Shown: positions 6,633 to 15,653 of the stretch, in pieces
Layout of the letters: each line of letters begins with the position of its first letter
How positions within the stretch are numbered: position 1 is the first letter of the stretch
The notes under the pieces: model-generated
The model's database searches: none
What the model saw: the letters and a program-made list of their open reading frames with translations, nothing else
Told to the model about the DNA's origin: nothing
Made by a program: the position numbers and the translations under genes
Assembly (NCBI GenBank): GCA_022792335.1
Contig: JAAWAV010000021.1
Location: 1 to 64,000 of the forward strand
Source of the DNA: Lachnospiraceae bacterium
GTDB taxonomy: Bacteria; Bacillota; Clostridia; Lachnospirales; Lachnospiraceae
Direction of reading: 5' to 3'
Length of the DNA stretch: 64,000 nt

Positions 6633-8318
6633 ATGAAAACATCTACAAACCTGGAATCTATGCTCCGGGATATGGATCGCAAAAGTTACCCCGCCTACAA
6701 AGCGCTGCGGGGAAGCTATCGTTTCGGCACTTATATCCTCTCCGTCGATCATGTACAGGGAGATCCCTTTGCTGCTCCGTCAAGATTAACCGTCCATATT
6801 ACAGACAAGGCCTCCGGGTTTTCTTCGGAACTTTGGAGCTCTCCGGATAGGAAAACGGCTTTTTGTGATTTCCTTCTCCGACAGTTTGCTGTGGCTGTCC
6901 GAAAATATTCCTTCCAGGCCAAAGGCTCTGGAAAAAGCGGCGCCCTTTTCACCACTCAGCCGGGGCAGGAGGTCCTAAGCCGTACGGCCTGTACCATTGA
7001 CCGGGACGGACATACCATTCTCATGCGATTTGAAGCCGGTTTCCCCGCCAATGGACGGACTATCAATTCCAGAGAGCTTCACAAAATTCTTTTTGATTAC
7101 CTTCCTTCTGTGGTTTCTGACAGCCTGTACAGCAAGCACACGGACCAAAAGGCGCTTCAGGCAGCCCTTGAGCTTTATGAAGATCAGCAGGCTTTAAGAG
7201 TTCTGCTTTCGGAACATGAACTTGCCGCCTTTGTTGCGGACGGCGCCATTCTTCCCAGAAAAACCGGTGTGGCTAACACCCCGTTAAAAGAAGCCGTTCC
7301 TTTTCGTTCTCCTGACTCCATGCGGCTTACGCTCTCTCTTCCCCACCGGGGAAAAATCTCCGGAATGGGGATCCGAAAAGGTATTACTCTGATTGTCGGC
7401 GGCGGTTATCACGGAAAGTCTACGCTTCTCAAAGCCCTGGAAGCCGGCGTTTACAACCATATCGCCGGAGACGGACGGGAGTTTGTGATCACAGACTCCA
7501 CGGCCGTCAAGCTTCGGGCGGAGGAGGGGCGTATCGTAAAACGTGTGGATATTTCTCCCTTTATCAATCATCTGCCCAACGGAAAGGATACTGGCTGCTT
7601 TTCTACAGAGGACGCCAGTGGAAGTACTTCTCAGGCTGCCGGAGTTATGGAAGGAATCGAAGCCGGTACAAAGCTGTTTCTCATCGATGAAGATACTTGT
7701 GCCACCAATTTTATGGTACGGGATGCACTGATGCAGCGGGTCATTGCCCCGGACAAAGAACCGATCACTCCTTTTCTTGACCGCATCCGTCCTCTGTTTT
7801 CCGGACTTGGAATCTCTACCATCCTGGTTGTCGGAAGTTCCGGCGCCTTTTTCCACATTGCCGATAGGATTATTCAGATGGACAGTTATCGGACTGTCGA
7901 TATCACAGAAGAGGCCAAAAAAGAAGCGGCTCATTTTCCCTCTTCCTCTTCAGAATTTGATTTTTCCGGCGGTCCTGCTCCCAGAACGCTCCGCTTTTCC
8001 TTCAAACGACGGGAGGACAATCGCTCTCCCAAAATCAGAGTACAGAGCAAAGACGTGTTGACTTATGACAGGGAGACCATTGATCTGCGATATGTGGAGC
8101 AGCTTGCCGATGAGGAACAGACCCGCGCCCTCGGATATCTCCTGCAGTATCTGGTGGAGCATCCCCAGTCTGCCTCCATGGCGGAACAACTTACCTTCCT
8201 TTATCAGAAGCTTTTGACGGAAGGGCTGGAGTCCATCGTTTCTTCGGACTGTCCGCCTTTCATGGCTCTTCCCAGACTTCAGGAGGTCTTTGCCTGCGTC
8301 AACCGGTGCCGGTTTTAG
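6633..8318 (+). CDS. ABC-class ATPase (PF09818 family)
   Basis: A 561-residue soluble protein of the 'predicted ATPase of the ABC class' family, with unknown cellular role. The Walker A motif GGGYHGKSTLLKALEAGVYN lies near residue 252, a signature-like DASGSTSQAAGVMEGIEAG near 326 and the Walker B LFLIDEDTCATNFMVRD near 350; no membrane segments are present, so it is not a transporter subunit. The preceding ~240 residues are the family-specific N-terminal part. It stands alone, has its own extended -10 promoter and ends in a hairpin terminator. ATG at 6633 is preceded by GAAAGGAA. Function beyond ATP binding would be a guess. Confidence 0.85.
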   Translation: MKTSTNLESMLRDMDRKSYPAYKALRGSYRFGTYILSVDHVQGDPFAAPSRLTVHITDKASGFSSELWSSPDRKTAFCDFLLRQFAVAVRKYSFQAKGSGKSGALFTTQPGQEVLSRTACTIDRDGHTILMRFEAGFPANGRTINSRELHKILFDYLPSVVSDSLYSKHTDQKALQAALELYEDQQALRVLLSEHELAAFVADGAILPRKTGVANTPLKEAVPFRSPDSMRLTLSLPHRGKISGMGIRKGITLIVGGGYHGKSTLLKALEAGVYNHIAGDGREFVITDSTAVKLRAEEGRIVKRVDISPFINHLPNGKDTGCFSTEDASGSTSQAAGVMEGIEAGTKLFLIDEDTCATNFMVRDALMQRVIAPDKEPITPFLDRIRPLFSGLGISTILVVGSSGAFFHIADRIIQMDSYRTVDITEEAKKEAAHFPSSSSEFDFSGGPAPRTLRFSFKRREDNRSPKIRVQSKDVLTYDRETIDLRYVEQLADEEQTRALGYLLQYLVEHPQSASMAEQLTFLYQKLLTEGLESIVSSDCPPFMALPRLQEVFACVNRCRF

Positions 8319-8380
8319 ATACCTTTCCGGATTCTAAGAAGCCGGAAAGCTTTGCCGCTGCCATTTCCATAGTTACAACA

Positions 8381-8425
8381 AACGTCCCGCGACCGTTCCA
8401 TCGGCCCCGGGATGTTTTCTACTGT
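8381..8425 (+). terminator. Terminator after the ABC-class ATPase gene
   Basis: AACGTCCCG (8381-8389) pairs with CGGGATGTT (8408-8416), allowing one G-T pair, followed by TTCTACTGTTTCTT. Lies between convergent genes. Confidence 0.55.
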
Positions 8426-8484
8426 TTCTTATCTCTCGTTTTTATTTTTAATTTCTCTCTTCTGTTTCTGAGTCGCCTGACCTT

Positions 8485-9258
8485 TTATTCCTCCTGGATT
8501 TTCCTGAGCTCGTCAAATACCACGTCATTCAATACCTTGATATAAGTTCCCTTCATTCCTGAGGAACGAGACTCAATGACTCCGGCGCTTTCAAACTTTC
8601 GGAGCGCGTTGACAATGACGGAACGGGTAATTCCCACCCGGTCGGCAATTTTGCTGGCCACCAGGATTCCCTCGTTTCCCTCCAGCTCTTCAAAAATATG
8701 CTGAATCGCCTCCAGCTCGGAAAATGACAGCGTACTGATCGCCGATTTTACAATCTGAATCTTTCTTGTCTCTTCTGCATTTTCTTCATTGACGGAGCGC
8801 ATCATCTCCAGACCCACCACCGTCGTACCGTACTCGCTCAGAATAATATCGTCAATCCCATACTGAGACGCCGACTTATAAATAAACAAGGTACCCAGCC
8901 GTTCTCCGGCAATGTCAATCGGCGTAATGATCGCCTGATACTTTTTTACATTTGTTTCTGCAAAACCCAGAGTTTCCAGATTTACATTTTCTTTGGTAGA
9001 AAGAACACTGAGAAGTCTCTCGTTTAGCAGCTTATCTACGAATCCGCCAACCTGGTCCTCAATAAGCTCCTCGATCTCCTCCACACCTTCGCTGAGTCCT
9101 ACTCCCAACACCTTACCCTTTTTGCTGATTACAAGGATGTTTGAATCGAGGATATCGCTTAGTACTGCACAAATATCATTAAAGACAACTTTACTGGTGC
9201 TGTTGTTGTGAAGCAATTTGTTGATTTTTCTAGTTTTGTCCAATAATTGTACACTCAT
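8485..9258 (-). CDS. codY: GTP-sensing global transcriptional repressor CodY
   Basis: CodY represses amino-acid, nitrogen and stationary-phase genes in Firmicutes when GTP and branched-chain amino acids are abundant. The 257-residue protein has the N-terminal GAF ligand domain (MSVQLLDKTRKINKLLHNNS to ~160) and the C-terminal winged HTH ASKIADRVGITRSVIVNALR followed by KFESAGVIESRSSGMKGTY, the highly conserved DNA-binding motif. I start at the ATG at 9258 (GGAGGACTGCA before it), as in homologues; the track ORF adds nine residues. It follows topA, the same neighbourhood as in Bacillus and many clostridia, and has its own promoter. Confidence 0.97.
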   Translation of the reverse strand: MSVQLLDKTRKINKLLHNNSTSKVVFNDICAVLSDILDSNILVISKKGKVLGVGLSEGVEEIEELIEDQVGGFVDKLLNERLLSVLSTKENVNLETLGFAETNVKKYQAIITPIDIAGERLGTLFIYKSASQYGIDDIILSEYGTTVVGLEMMRSVNEENAEETRKIQIVKSAISTLSFSELEAIQHIFEELEGNEGILVASKIADRVGITRSVIVNALRKFESAGVIESRSSGMKGTYIKVLNDVVFDELRKIQEE

Positions 9259-9303
9259 TGCAGTCCTCCTGTTTTTTTCGGGCAATTAGTTCTGTTAAAA
9301 ACT

Positions 9304-9332
9304 ATCGTACCATACTTTCAGAACGACCGCAA
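9304..9332 (-). promoter_or_regulatory. Putative codY promoter
   Basis: On the minus strand TTGCGG (9327-9332) and TACGAT (9304-9309) are 17 bases apart, about 45 bases before the codY ATG. Confidence 0.45.
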
Positions 9333-9406
9333 TACTTTTCGGAATTTTTCACCACTAACCGCTGAAACTTGGTTCATTATTCCGTTTTTTCCAGATTCTA
9401 TTCCGA

Positions 9407-11473
9407 CTATTCCGTTTTTTCCATCAGATAGCCACAAGTCTGCTGGGAACAGATGAGTTTATTTCCCTTTTCCACCATATAATTTCCACAATTTGGACAC
9501 TTCTTAGCTGACGGCTTCTGCCAGGACATAAATTCACACTCCGGATGATTGCTACAACCGTAATACCGCCGTCCCTTCTTTGTTTTCTTTACCACCACAT
9601 CGCCGCCGCAAAGAGGACAGGGAACGCCGATCTTTTCTAAATACGGCTTCGCATTTTTACAGTCCGGAAAACCGGGACAGGCCAGAAAGCGTCCGTGCGG
9701 GCCATACTTGATGACCATATTTCTCCCGCAGTTCTCGCAGATTTCTTCTGTCACCTCATCTTCAATTTTTACCGTCTCCAGCTCTTTCTGAGCCGCCATC
9801 ACCGCTTCATTGAGATCCGGGTAAAAGTTCCGAATGACTGTTTTCCATTTAACACTGCCATCCTCCACCCCGTCTAGAAGGGACTCCATATTGGCTGTGA
9901 AAGCTACGTCTACCAGACTGGGAAAGGCTTCCTTCATCATATGGTTGACTACTTCGCCAAGTTCCGTCACATACAGATTCTTATTTTCCTTTGCCACATA
10001 GCGTCTTGCAATAATCGTAGTAATGGTGGGCGCATAAGTACTGGGACGGCCAATTCCCGCTTCTTCCAGTGCCCGCACTAAAGACGCCTCCGTATAATGA
10101 GCCGGCGGCTGTGTGAAATGCTGTTTATAATCAAAGGCTTTCAGGGAAACTTTTGTGTCTACTGACAGATTCTTCGCCAGAGTGTTTGGCTCCTTTTTCT
10201 CATCGGAATCCCCATAGACGGTCAGGAATCCTTGAAATTTCACTTTGGAAGCTGAAGCGCTGAACCGGTATTCTCCGGCGTCCAGCTTCACATTCGTCGT
10301 CTCGTAGACTGCCGCTTTCATTCTGCTGGCTGTAAATCTCCGCCAGATAAGCTGATATAAACGAAACTGATCCCTGGACAGAGATTCCTTAATCTTTGCC
10401 GGGGTCAAAGTAATATCTGTAGGGCGGATAGCCTCGTGGGCATCCTGAATCCGCCCCTCGTTCTTTTCCTTCCTCTCGTCCAAAAGAACGTATTCTTCTC
10501 CGTACTGTCCGGCGATAAACTGTGCTGCCGCTCCCTTTGCCTCCTCTGAAACACGGGTGGAGTCCGTACGCAAATAGGTAATAATACCGGCTGTACCGCT
10601 CCCCTTGATATCGACTCCTTCATAAAGCTGCTGGGCCAGACGCATGGTTTTCTGCGTGGAAAAATTCAAGGATCCCGCCGCCTCCTGCTGAAGAGTACTG
10701 GTGGTAAACGGAAGCGGCTGTTTTTTTACCCGCTCTCCTGTCTTAATATCAGAAATCAGAAACGGTTCGTTCTCTGTCGCCTGAATAATCTGATCCAACG
10801 TCTCTTTATTTTCTATGGTAAGTTTCTGTTTTTTATTTCCATAAAATTTGATCCGCATAGGTTTTTTTTCGCCGTCGCACAAAACATCGGCTTCCAGGCT
10901 CCAATACTCCTGCGGAATAAATGCAGAAATCTCTTCTTCTCTGTCACAGATAATTCTAAGAGCCGCCGACTGCACACGGCCCGCCGAAAGCCCTCGTTTC
11001 ACCTTGACCCACAGAAGGGGGCTGATGCTGTAGCCCACCATCCGGTCCAGAACTCGGCGGGCCTGCTGGGCATCCACCAGATTCATATCCAGTTCCCTTG
11101 GCGTTTTCAAAGATGCTTTCACCGCAGTCTTTGTAATCTCATTAAAGCTGATCCGCTGTACTTTTTTGCCTTCCAGCTTAAGAGCCGCCAGAAGATGCCA
11201 GGAGATCGCTTCACCCTCCCGGTCCGGGTCGGTTGCAAGATAAATTTTGTCTGCTTTTTTTACTTTTTTCCTGAGATTTGCAAGAATATCTCCTTTTCCT
11301 CGAATGGTAATGTATTTCGGATCGTAATCATGTTCTATATCAATGCCCATCTGGCTTTTCGGCAGATCTCTCACATGCCCGTTGGAGGCCTCTACGTCAT
11401 AGTTCTGCCCCAGAAATTTTTTTATGGTCTTTACCTTTGCAGGGGACTCTACAATCACCAGATACTTCGCCAT
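9407..11473 (-). CDS. topA: DNA topoisomerase I (type IA)
   Basis: Relaxes negative supercoils behind RNA polymerase. The 688-residue protein begins AKYLVIVESPAKVKTIKKFL (TOPRIM), has DPDREGEAISWHL (metal-binding acidic residues), the active-site region GIITYLRTDSTRVSEEA, and three C-terminal zinc ribbons (CENCGRNM, CPLCGGDV, CPNCGNYM). The third ribbon ends almost at the C terminus (CSQQTCGYLMEKTE). Start at the ATG at 11473, after a GGAGAG site; this leaves a 77-base overlap with the 3' end of dprA, so the two are transcriptionally and probably translationally linked. Confidence 0.97.
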   Translation of the reverse strand: MAKYLVIVESPAKVKTIKKFLGQNYDVEASNGHVRDLPKSQMGIDIEHDYDPKYITIRGKGDILANLRKKVKKADKIYLATDPDREGEAISWHLLAALKLEGKKVQRISFNEITKTAVKASLKTPRELDMNLVDAQQARRVLDRMVGYSISPLLWVKVKRGLSAGRVQSAALRIICDREEEISAFIPQEYWSLEADVLCDGEKKPMRIKFYGNKKQKLTIENKETLDQIIQATENEPFLISDIKTGERVKKQPLPFTTSTLQQEAAGSLNFSTQKTMRLAQQLYEGVDIKGSGTAGIITYLRTDSTRVSEEAKGAAAQFIAGQYGEEYVLLDERKEKNEGRIQDAHEAIRPTDITLTPAKIKESLSRDQFRLYQLIWRRFTASRMKAAVYETTNVKLDAGEYRFSASASKVKFQGFLTVYGDSDEKKEPNTLAKNLSVDTKVSLKAFDYKQHFTQPPAHYTEASLVRALEEAGIGRPSTYAPTITTIIARRYVAKENKNLYVTELGEVVNHMMKEAFPSLVDVAFTANMESLLDGVEDGSVKWKTVIRNFYPDLNEAVMAAQKELETVKIEDEVTEEICENCGRNMVIKYGPHGRFLACPGFPDCKNAKPYLEKIGVPCPLCGGDVVVKKTKKGRRYYGCSNHPECEFMSWQKPSAKKCPNCGNYMVEKGNKLICSQQTCGYLMEKTE

Positions 11474-12593
11474 ACTGCTCTCCTTTATCTCTTTTCGCCG
11501 CATAATAATGCCGAAACGGCTGTACAGCCAATCCTTCCAGTTCAAGCTCCACCAGACTGGCTGCAACAATTCCTCCGTCCAATCCGCTCTCTATGCAAAG
11601 CTGTTCCTCGGATTTCAGGTCGGAATCCAAATAACTATACACCTTTTCCGTATTTTTATCAAGAGATAACCTGGTTTTCTTATAAATTCTTAATCTTTTC
11701 TTTACAAAGTTCCAGCTTCCCAAAATATCTTCAAAAGCAGTCAAGGGCATTGCTCCGTCCCGGAGCAGTCGGTTGGTTCCCCTGCTCAAAAAATCCCCCA
11801 TCCGCCCCGGTACCGCCCAAATATCTTTTCCCTGCTCCAGAGCCATCGACGCGGTAATCAGCGATCCGCTCTTTACTCCTGCCTCTACGACAACAATACA
11901 GTCAGAAAGGCCGCTGATAATTCGGTTTCTGGCGGGAAAATGCCACCCCTCCGGCCTTGTCCCCGGAGGATACTCAGAAAGTAATCCCCCGGCCTTTGCC
12001 ACCTGTTCATAGAGAAACTGATTTTCCCTCGGATATACCACATCCGGCCCGCATCCCAGGATACCAAACGTTTTTCCTCCGGCTTCCAAAGCTCCCTCGT
12101 GGCCTGCCGCATCGATGCCCCGGGCCAGCCCGCTTATCACCTGCACTTCTGCCCCGGCCAGAGTTTTTCCAAGCTCCCTCGCTGTGTTTCTTCCATAATA
12201 ACTGCATTCTCTGGAACCTACGATGGCGGCTGCCGGCTTTTCCCCATCTGGAAGCTCTCCTTTTACAAACAATCCGGGCGGGCAGTCCGGCAGCGTCAGA
12301 AGTCCATTCGGAAAATCCGGCGCCTCCGCGGTCACCAGACGGATTCCAAGTTGCTTCATCCTTTCAAAATCCCTATGAATTTTTTCTTCTTCTCTGCTCG
12401 ATCCCATCTGTTTCCAGACTCGCTCTACAGCGTTCGAGCTGTGAAAGGGAAGCAAAGCTCTCTCCATCTCTTCCTTTTTTATATTATAGATTGCTGCCGG
12501 GCTTTCAAATCGTTTTCGAAGCTGGTTCCGTACCGCCGGCCCTACCTGAGTCAGACTACAATACCAGAACCAATATTCTTCCTCTTTGAGCAC
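11397..12593 (-). CDS. dprA: DNA-processing protein DprA (Smf)
   Basis: DprA loads RecA onto incoming single-stranded DNA during natural transformation. The 398-residue protein has a helical N-terminal SAM-like region, a Rossmann-like core with AIVGSRECSYYGRNTARELG, VISGLARGIDAAGHEGAL and a GWHFPARNRIISGLSD motif, and a C-terminal winged-helix-like domain (residues ~310-380). The start is the GTG at 12593, preceded by AAGGAGGAAGGAA; the upstream residues of the track ORF overlap comM. Its 3' end overlaps topA. Together with comM and comFC elsewhere in the window it suggests at least a partial competence gene set. Confidence 0.95.
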   Translation of the reverse strand: MLKEEEYWFWYCSLTQVGPAVRNQLRKRFESPAAIYNIKKEEMERALLPFHSSNAVERVWKQMGSSREEEKIHRDFERMKQLGIRLVTAEAPDFPNGLLTLPDCPPGLFVKGELPDGEKPAAAIVGSRECSYYGRNTARELGKTLAGAEVQVISGLARGIDAAGHEGALEAGGKTFGILGCGPDVVYPRENQFLYEQVAKAGGLLSEYPPGTRPEGWHFPARNRIISGLSDCIVVVEAGVKSGSLITASMALEQGKDIWAVPGRMGDFLSRGTNRLLRDGAMPLTAFEDILGSWNFVKKRLRIYKKTRLSLDKNTEKVYSYLDSDLKSEEQLCIESGLDGGIVAASLVELELEGLAVQPFRHYYAAKRDKGEQYGEVSGDCRVPCKGKDHKKISGAEL

Positions 12594-12657
12594 TTCCTTC
12601 CTCCTTGCACTATAAAATAGTAATGTTGATACTCCCTTTCCATTCCATATCAAGCGC

Positions 12658-14178
12658 CTAATCATATACATTTTCGATCCGGTAGGCAAGCGCTTCCTTC
12701 AAATGGTAAACTCTGATGCAAGGTTCCCCTTCCAGGTCGGCAATCGTCCTGGCTACCCGTATGATTCGATGATATGCTCTGGCGCTAATCTCCATGACTT
12801 CAAATGCTTTTCTGAGAAAGGTCTCTTCCTCAGAACCAAGGGGGCAGTATTCTCGAATGTTTTTCCCCGGTATCGCTGAGTTATAATGAATGCTACTTCC
12901 GGAAAATCGTCTCTCCTGAAAGCGCCTGGCCTGTTCCACCCGTTTTCTGACAGTCTCCGAAGGTTCTTCCTTTCCGTTCTCCTGCAAAATTTCCACCTTG
13001 ACAGACTCTACCAGCACTCGAATATCCATCCTATCCAGAAGTGGCTTTGAAAGTTTTTCCTGATACCGTCTGATCTGCCATTCACTGCATCGACATCTGT
13101 TCCTGTCCGGATAATAGCCGCAGGGACAGGGATTCATAGCAGCCGCCAGCATAAACCTTGCCGGAAATTCACAGGAACCATACAGCCTGGAATGTACCAC
13201 CCGTCCCTCCTCCAGGGGTTGCCGCAGCGCCTCAATGGTGTGCAGAGACATTTCCGGCAGTTCATCCAGAAAAAGAACGCCATGGGTAGCCAGAGAGACT
13301 TCTCCTGGTTTCGGCACCTTCCCTCCTCCAATCAATGCGGCTGCCGTAATTGTATGGTGGGGCGCCCGGAAAGGGCGTTTCCCGATTAATGCCTGTCCGT
13401 CCGGCATTTTTCCGCATATGCTGTAAACCCGGCTGATCTCCCGGCTTTCTTCCAGGGTAAGCTTCGGCAGGATTCCCGGAATGCTGCCTGCCAGCATGGT
13501 TTTCCCTGCCCCAGGCGGACCGGAAAGCAGAAGATTATGCATGCCTGCAGCCGCCACCTCGATAGCCCTCTTTGCGCTTTTCTGTCCCCGAATATCCTGT
13601 AGATCAATGGTAGCGGAGGTATCTTTAAGTAGTTTCTCTGTACAGACAAACGTTTCCTCCATCCTCTCTGGTTCCTGCAAACAGGCAATCGCCTGTTCCA
13701 GATTCCTGACTCCGCAGACACGGACCTTTCCACAGGCTGCTCCTTCTCCAGCATTGGGTTCCGGTACCATAGCCCAGGAAAGCCCCGCTTTTCCCGCACA
13801 GTCAGCCAGGGCTAAAATCCCCGGTACTGGTCGTACCTCCCCGCCAAGTCCAAGTTCTCCTGCCAAAAGAATCTTTTTCAGATTCTTCGTCGGAATAACT
13901 CCCATCGCCGCAAGTACGGCTGCCGCTACGGGCAGATCAAAGGCCGTCCCATATTTTTTTACATTGGCCGGAGCCAGATTGATGACAATTCTCCTGGGAG
14001 GAAGCCGATACCCCATGTTTTTAAGAGCTGTCCGCACTCTGGATGCGGCCTCCCTGATTTCTCCAGAAAGCGCTCCTACCATATCAAAACTTGGAAGCCC
14101 GTCTCCCAGATCTGCTTCTACTGTGACAAGCTGACCCTCCAGACCATGGAGGGCAGCGCTATAAACTCTACTGTACAC
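12658..14178 (-). CDS. comM: YifB/ComM family Mg-chelatase-like AAA+ ATPase
   Basis: A 506-residue AAA+ protein. In Gram-negative competent bacteria ComM is a hexameric helicase promoting branch migration during transformation; the role in clostridia is not proven. The N-terminal Lon-protease-like domain (MYSRVYSAALHGLEGQLVTV) is followed by Walker A LLSGPPGAGKTMLAGSIPGI, Walker B GVLFLDELPEM, and the zinc-like CPCGYYPDRNRCRCSEWQ insert, then the C-terminal Mg_chelatase domain (ARAYHRIIRVARTIADLEG). It heads the comM-dprA-topA cluster with 64 bases before dprA. Length and all motifs are normal. Confidence 0.93.
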   Translation of the reverse strand: MYSRVYSAALHGLEGQLVTVEADLGDGLPSFDMVGALSGEIREAASRVRTALKNMGYRLPPRRIVINLAPANVKKYGTAFDLPVAAAVLAAMGVIPTKNLKKILLAGELGLGGEVRPVPGILALADCAGKAGLSWAMVPEPNAGEGAACGKVRVCGVRNLEQAIACLQEPERMEETFVCTEKLLKDTSATIDLQDIRGQKSAKRAIEVAAAGMHNLLLSGPPGAGKTMLAGSIPGILPKLTLEESREISRVYSICGKMPDGQALIGKRPFRAPHHTITAAALIGGGKVPKPGEVSLATHGVLFLDELPEMSLHTIEALRQPLEEGRVVHSRLYGSCEFPARFMLAAAMNPCPCGYYPDRNRCRCSEWQIRRYQEKLSKPLLDRMDIRVLVESVKVEILQENGKEEPSETVRKRVEQARRFQERRFSGSSIHYNSAIPGKNIREYCPLGSEEETFLRKAFEVMEISARAYHRIIRVARTIADLEGEPCIRVYHLKEALAYRIENVYD

Positions 14179-14307
14179 CTATCCGTCCCCTTTCTTTGCA
14201 GCAAGCTCCCACCAGAAAGTCTCTGAAGGAAAGTTTCTGGCAACTATTTTCTAACAGGATTTTTTAGCAATCATTTTTCATAACTCTTTTATTCATTTGG
14301 AAGTTTG

Positions 14308-14429
14308 TACTGTCGATTGACTATTTTAGATTTTCAGATATAGAAAGATACTGTTGATAGATAAGAACAGACACAGCCGGACAAGGGAGAAATACAGCCG
14401 GAAGCATGTGTCCTTGTCCATTGGCGATA
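14308..14429. repeat. Degenerate copy of the dispersed TACCGTCG inverted-repeat element
   Basis: TACTGTCGATTGAC at 14308 and GTGTCCTTGTCCATTGGCGATATA near 14408-14431 resemble the two inverted ends of the element at 49716-49917. Between them GGACAAGG (14379-14386) can pair with CCTTGTCC (14412-14419). It fills most of the 313-base gap between comM and the hydrolase gene, which holds no gene. Confidence 0.45.
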
Positions 14430-14463
14430 TAGAATTTGGATACAAAATTTCTCCGGTTTGTCA

Positions 14464-14483
14464 GGGGAGGCGAAGGCCTCCCC
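14464..14483 (-). terminator. Hairpin after the alpha/beta hydrolase gene
   Basis: GGGGAGGC (14464-14471) pairs with GCCTCCCC (14476-14483) directly downstream of the stop at 14492. The U-run is poor, so strength is uncertain. Confidence 0.5.
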
Positions 14484-14491
14484 TATCCGGA

Positions 14492-15442
14492 CTACAGATT
14501 CCCCGTCACCCGGTCAAGCCATAAGGCAAGATCCTCAAACACCATATGACGGTCAAGCTCGTTTAGAATTTCATGTCGGTCGCCAGGATACAGCTTCAAA
14601 GTCACATCTTTAAAGCCCAGTTCCTGGAACTGCTTGCAACAGGCCTTTACTCCTTTTCCATAATTTCCCACCGGATCTTCCTCTCCCGCCACAAAAAGTA
14701 CGGGAAGTTCCCGGTTCATAGTACTGAAATTCTTCTTCGCTGCCAGGTCTGTCAGAATCGTAAAAAAGTCTCTGTAGGCTCCCGCCGTGAAAATAAACGT
14801 ACAAAATGGATCCTGATTATAAGCATCCACTGATTCCTCATTGGTACTGAGCCAGTCATTTTCTGTCCGGAGATCTTTAATCCGGCGATTATTCCCACCC
14901 AGAGTCAGTTTATAGAGCAGCCTGCTCCGGTAACGACTTCCCCGTACTTTACAGATGAGCCCTGCTACCAGTTTCCCGAAGGATACCAGAGAGAATCCCA
15001 TAAATCCAGTCCCCATAAGGATGGCTCCATCCACCTTTCTACTGTATCTGGTCAGGTATTTTCTTGTGAAAAATGATCCCATGCTATGCCCCATAATTAC
15101 GAGCGGAACGCCAGGCCAGCGCTTCCTTCCGGCGCAGGTCATCCGGTACATATCTGCAATCACATGTTTATCCCCGTCTTTTTTCGAGAAGTATCCCAGT
15201 TCCTCCCTGGTGGCCGCCGTTTTTCCATGCCCCAGATGATCATGACCGATAACGGCATAACCGCGTTCTGCCAGAAAACAGGCAAACGCTTCATATCGCT
15301 CCACATATTCCACCATCCCGTGGACAATCTGAAGAACTGCTTTTACCTGTCCTGATTCCGGATGCCAGGCGATACAGTGAAGTTTCTGCCCTCTTTCATC
15401 AGATTCCACATAAAATTCTTCTTTTTTGATTTTTTCCCTCAT
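14492..15442 (-). CDS. Alpha/beta hydrolase, lysophospholipase/monoacylglycerol lipase-like
   Basis: A 316-residue cytoplasmic serine hydrolase of the Hydrolase_4 (lysophospholipase, COG2267) group that would cleave lipid esters. Motifs: oxyanion region LQIVHGMVEYVERYEAFACF, the DHLGHGKT loop, the nucleophile elbow VIMGHSMGSFFTR (Ser), an acid candidate in FVAGEEDPVGNYG and the catalytic His in YPGDRHEILNE. All three members of the triad are present. I start at the ATG at 15442 (MREKIKKEE), which follows GGAATGGAGATGG; the longer track ORF is unsupported. It is transcribed divergently from the lipoprotein gene. Natural substrate unknown. Confidence 0.88.
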   Translation of the reverse strand: MREKIKKEEFYVESDERGQKLHCIAWHPESGQVKAVLQIVHGMVEYVERYEAFACFLAERGYAVIGHDHLGHGKTAATREELGYFSKKDGDKHVIADMYRMTCAGRKRWPGVPLVIMGHSMGSFFTRKYLTRYSRKVDGAILMGTGFMGFSLVSFGKLVAGLICKVRGSRYRSRLLYKLTLGGNNRRIKDLRTENDWLSTNEESVDAYNQDPFCTFIFTAGAYRDFFTILTDLAAKKNFSTMNRELPVLFVAGEEDPVGNYGKGVKACCKQFQELGFKDVTLKLYPGDRHEILNELDRHMVFEDLALWLDRVTGNL

Positions 15443-15653
15443 GGTTCCATCTCCATTCCTGCGGCTCTTTTTCTGCCACCCATTCCTGCTTTCTTTTCTC
15501 CATTTTAATATGGAACCTGGATTCTGACAAGCTACCCGTTTATTTTCCTGCAACATTTTTTTTCTTTTTGTACACTATATATGTGTAACCCGTACCAATC
15601 ACAATTTTCTGCCTCAAATACCTGTGGCAGGCAACCAATATGGAGGAACTGAT

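Noticed and set aside
9379-9420. Direct repeat ATTCCGTTTTTTCCA at the end of topA
   Set aside because: A 15-base duplication around the stop codon with no sign of function or mobility.
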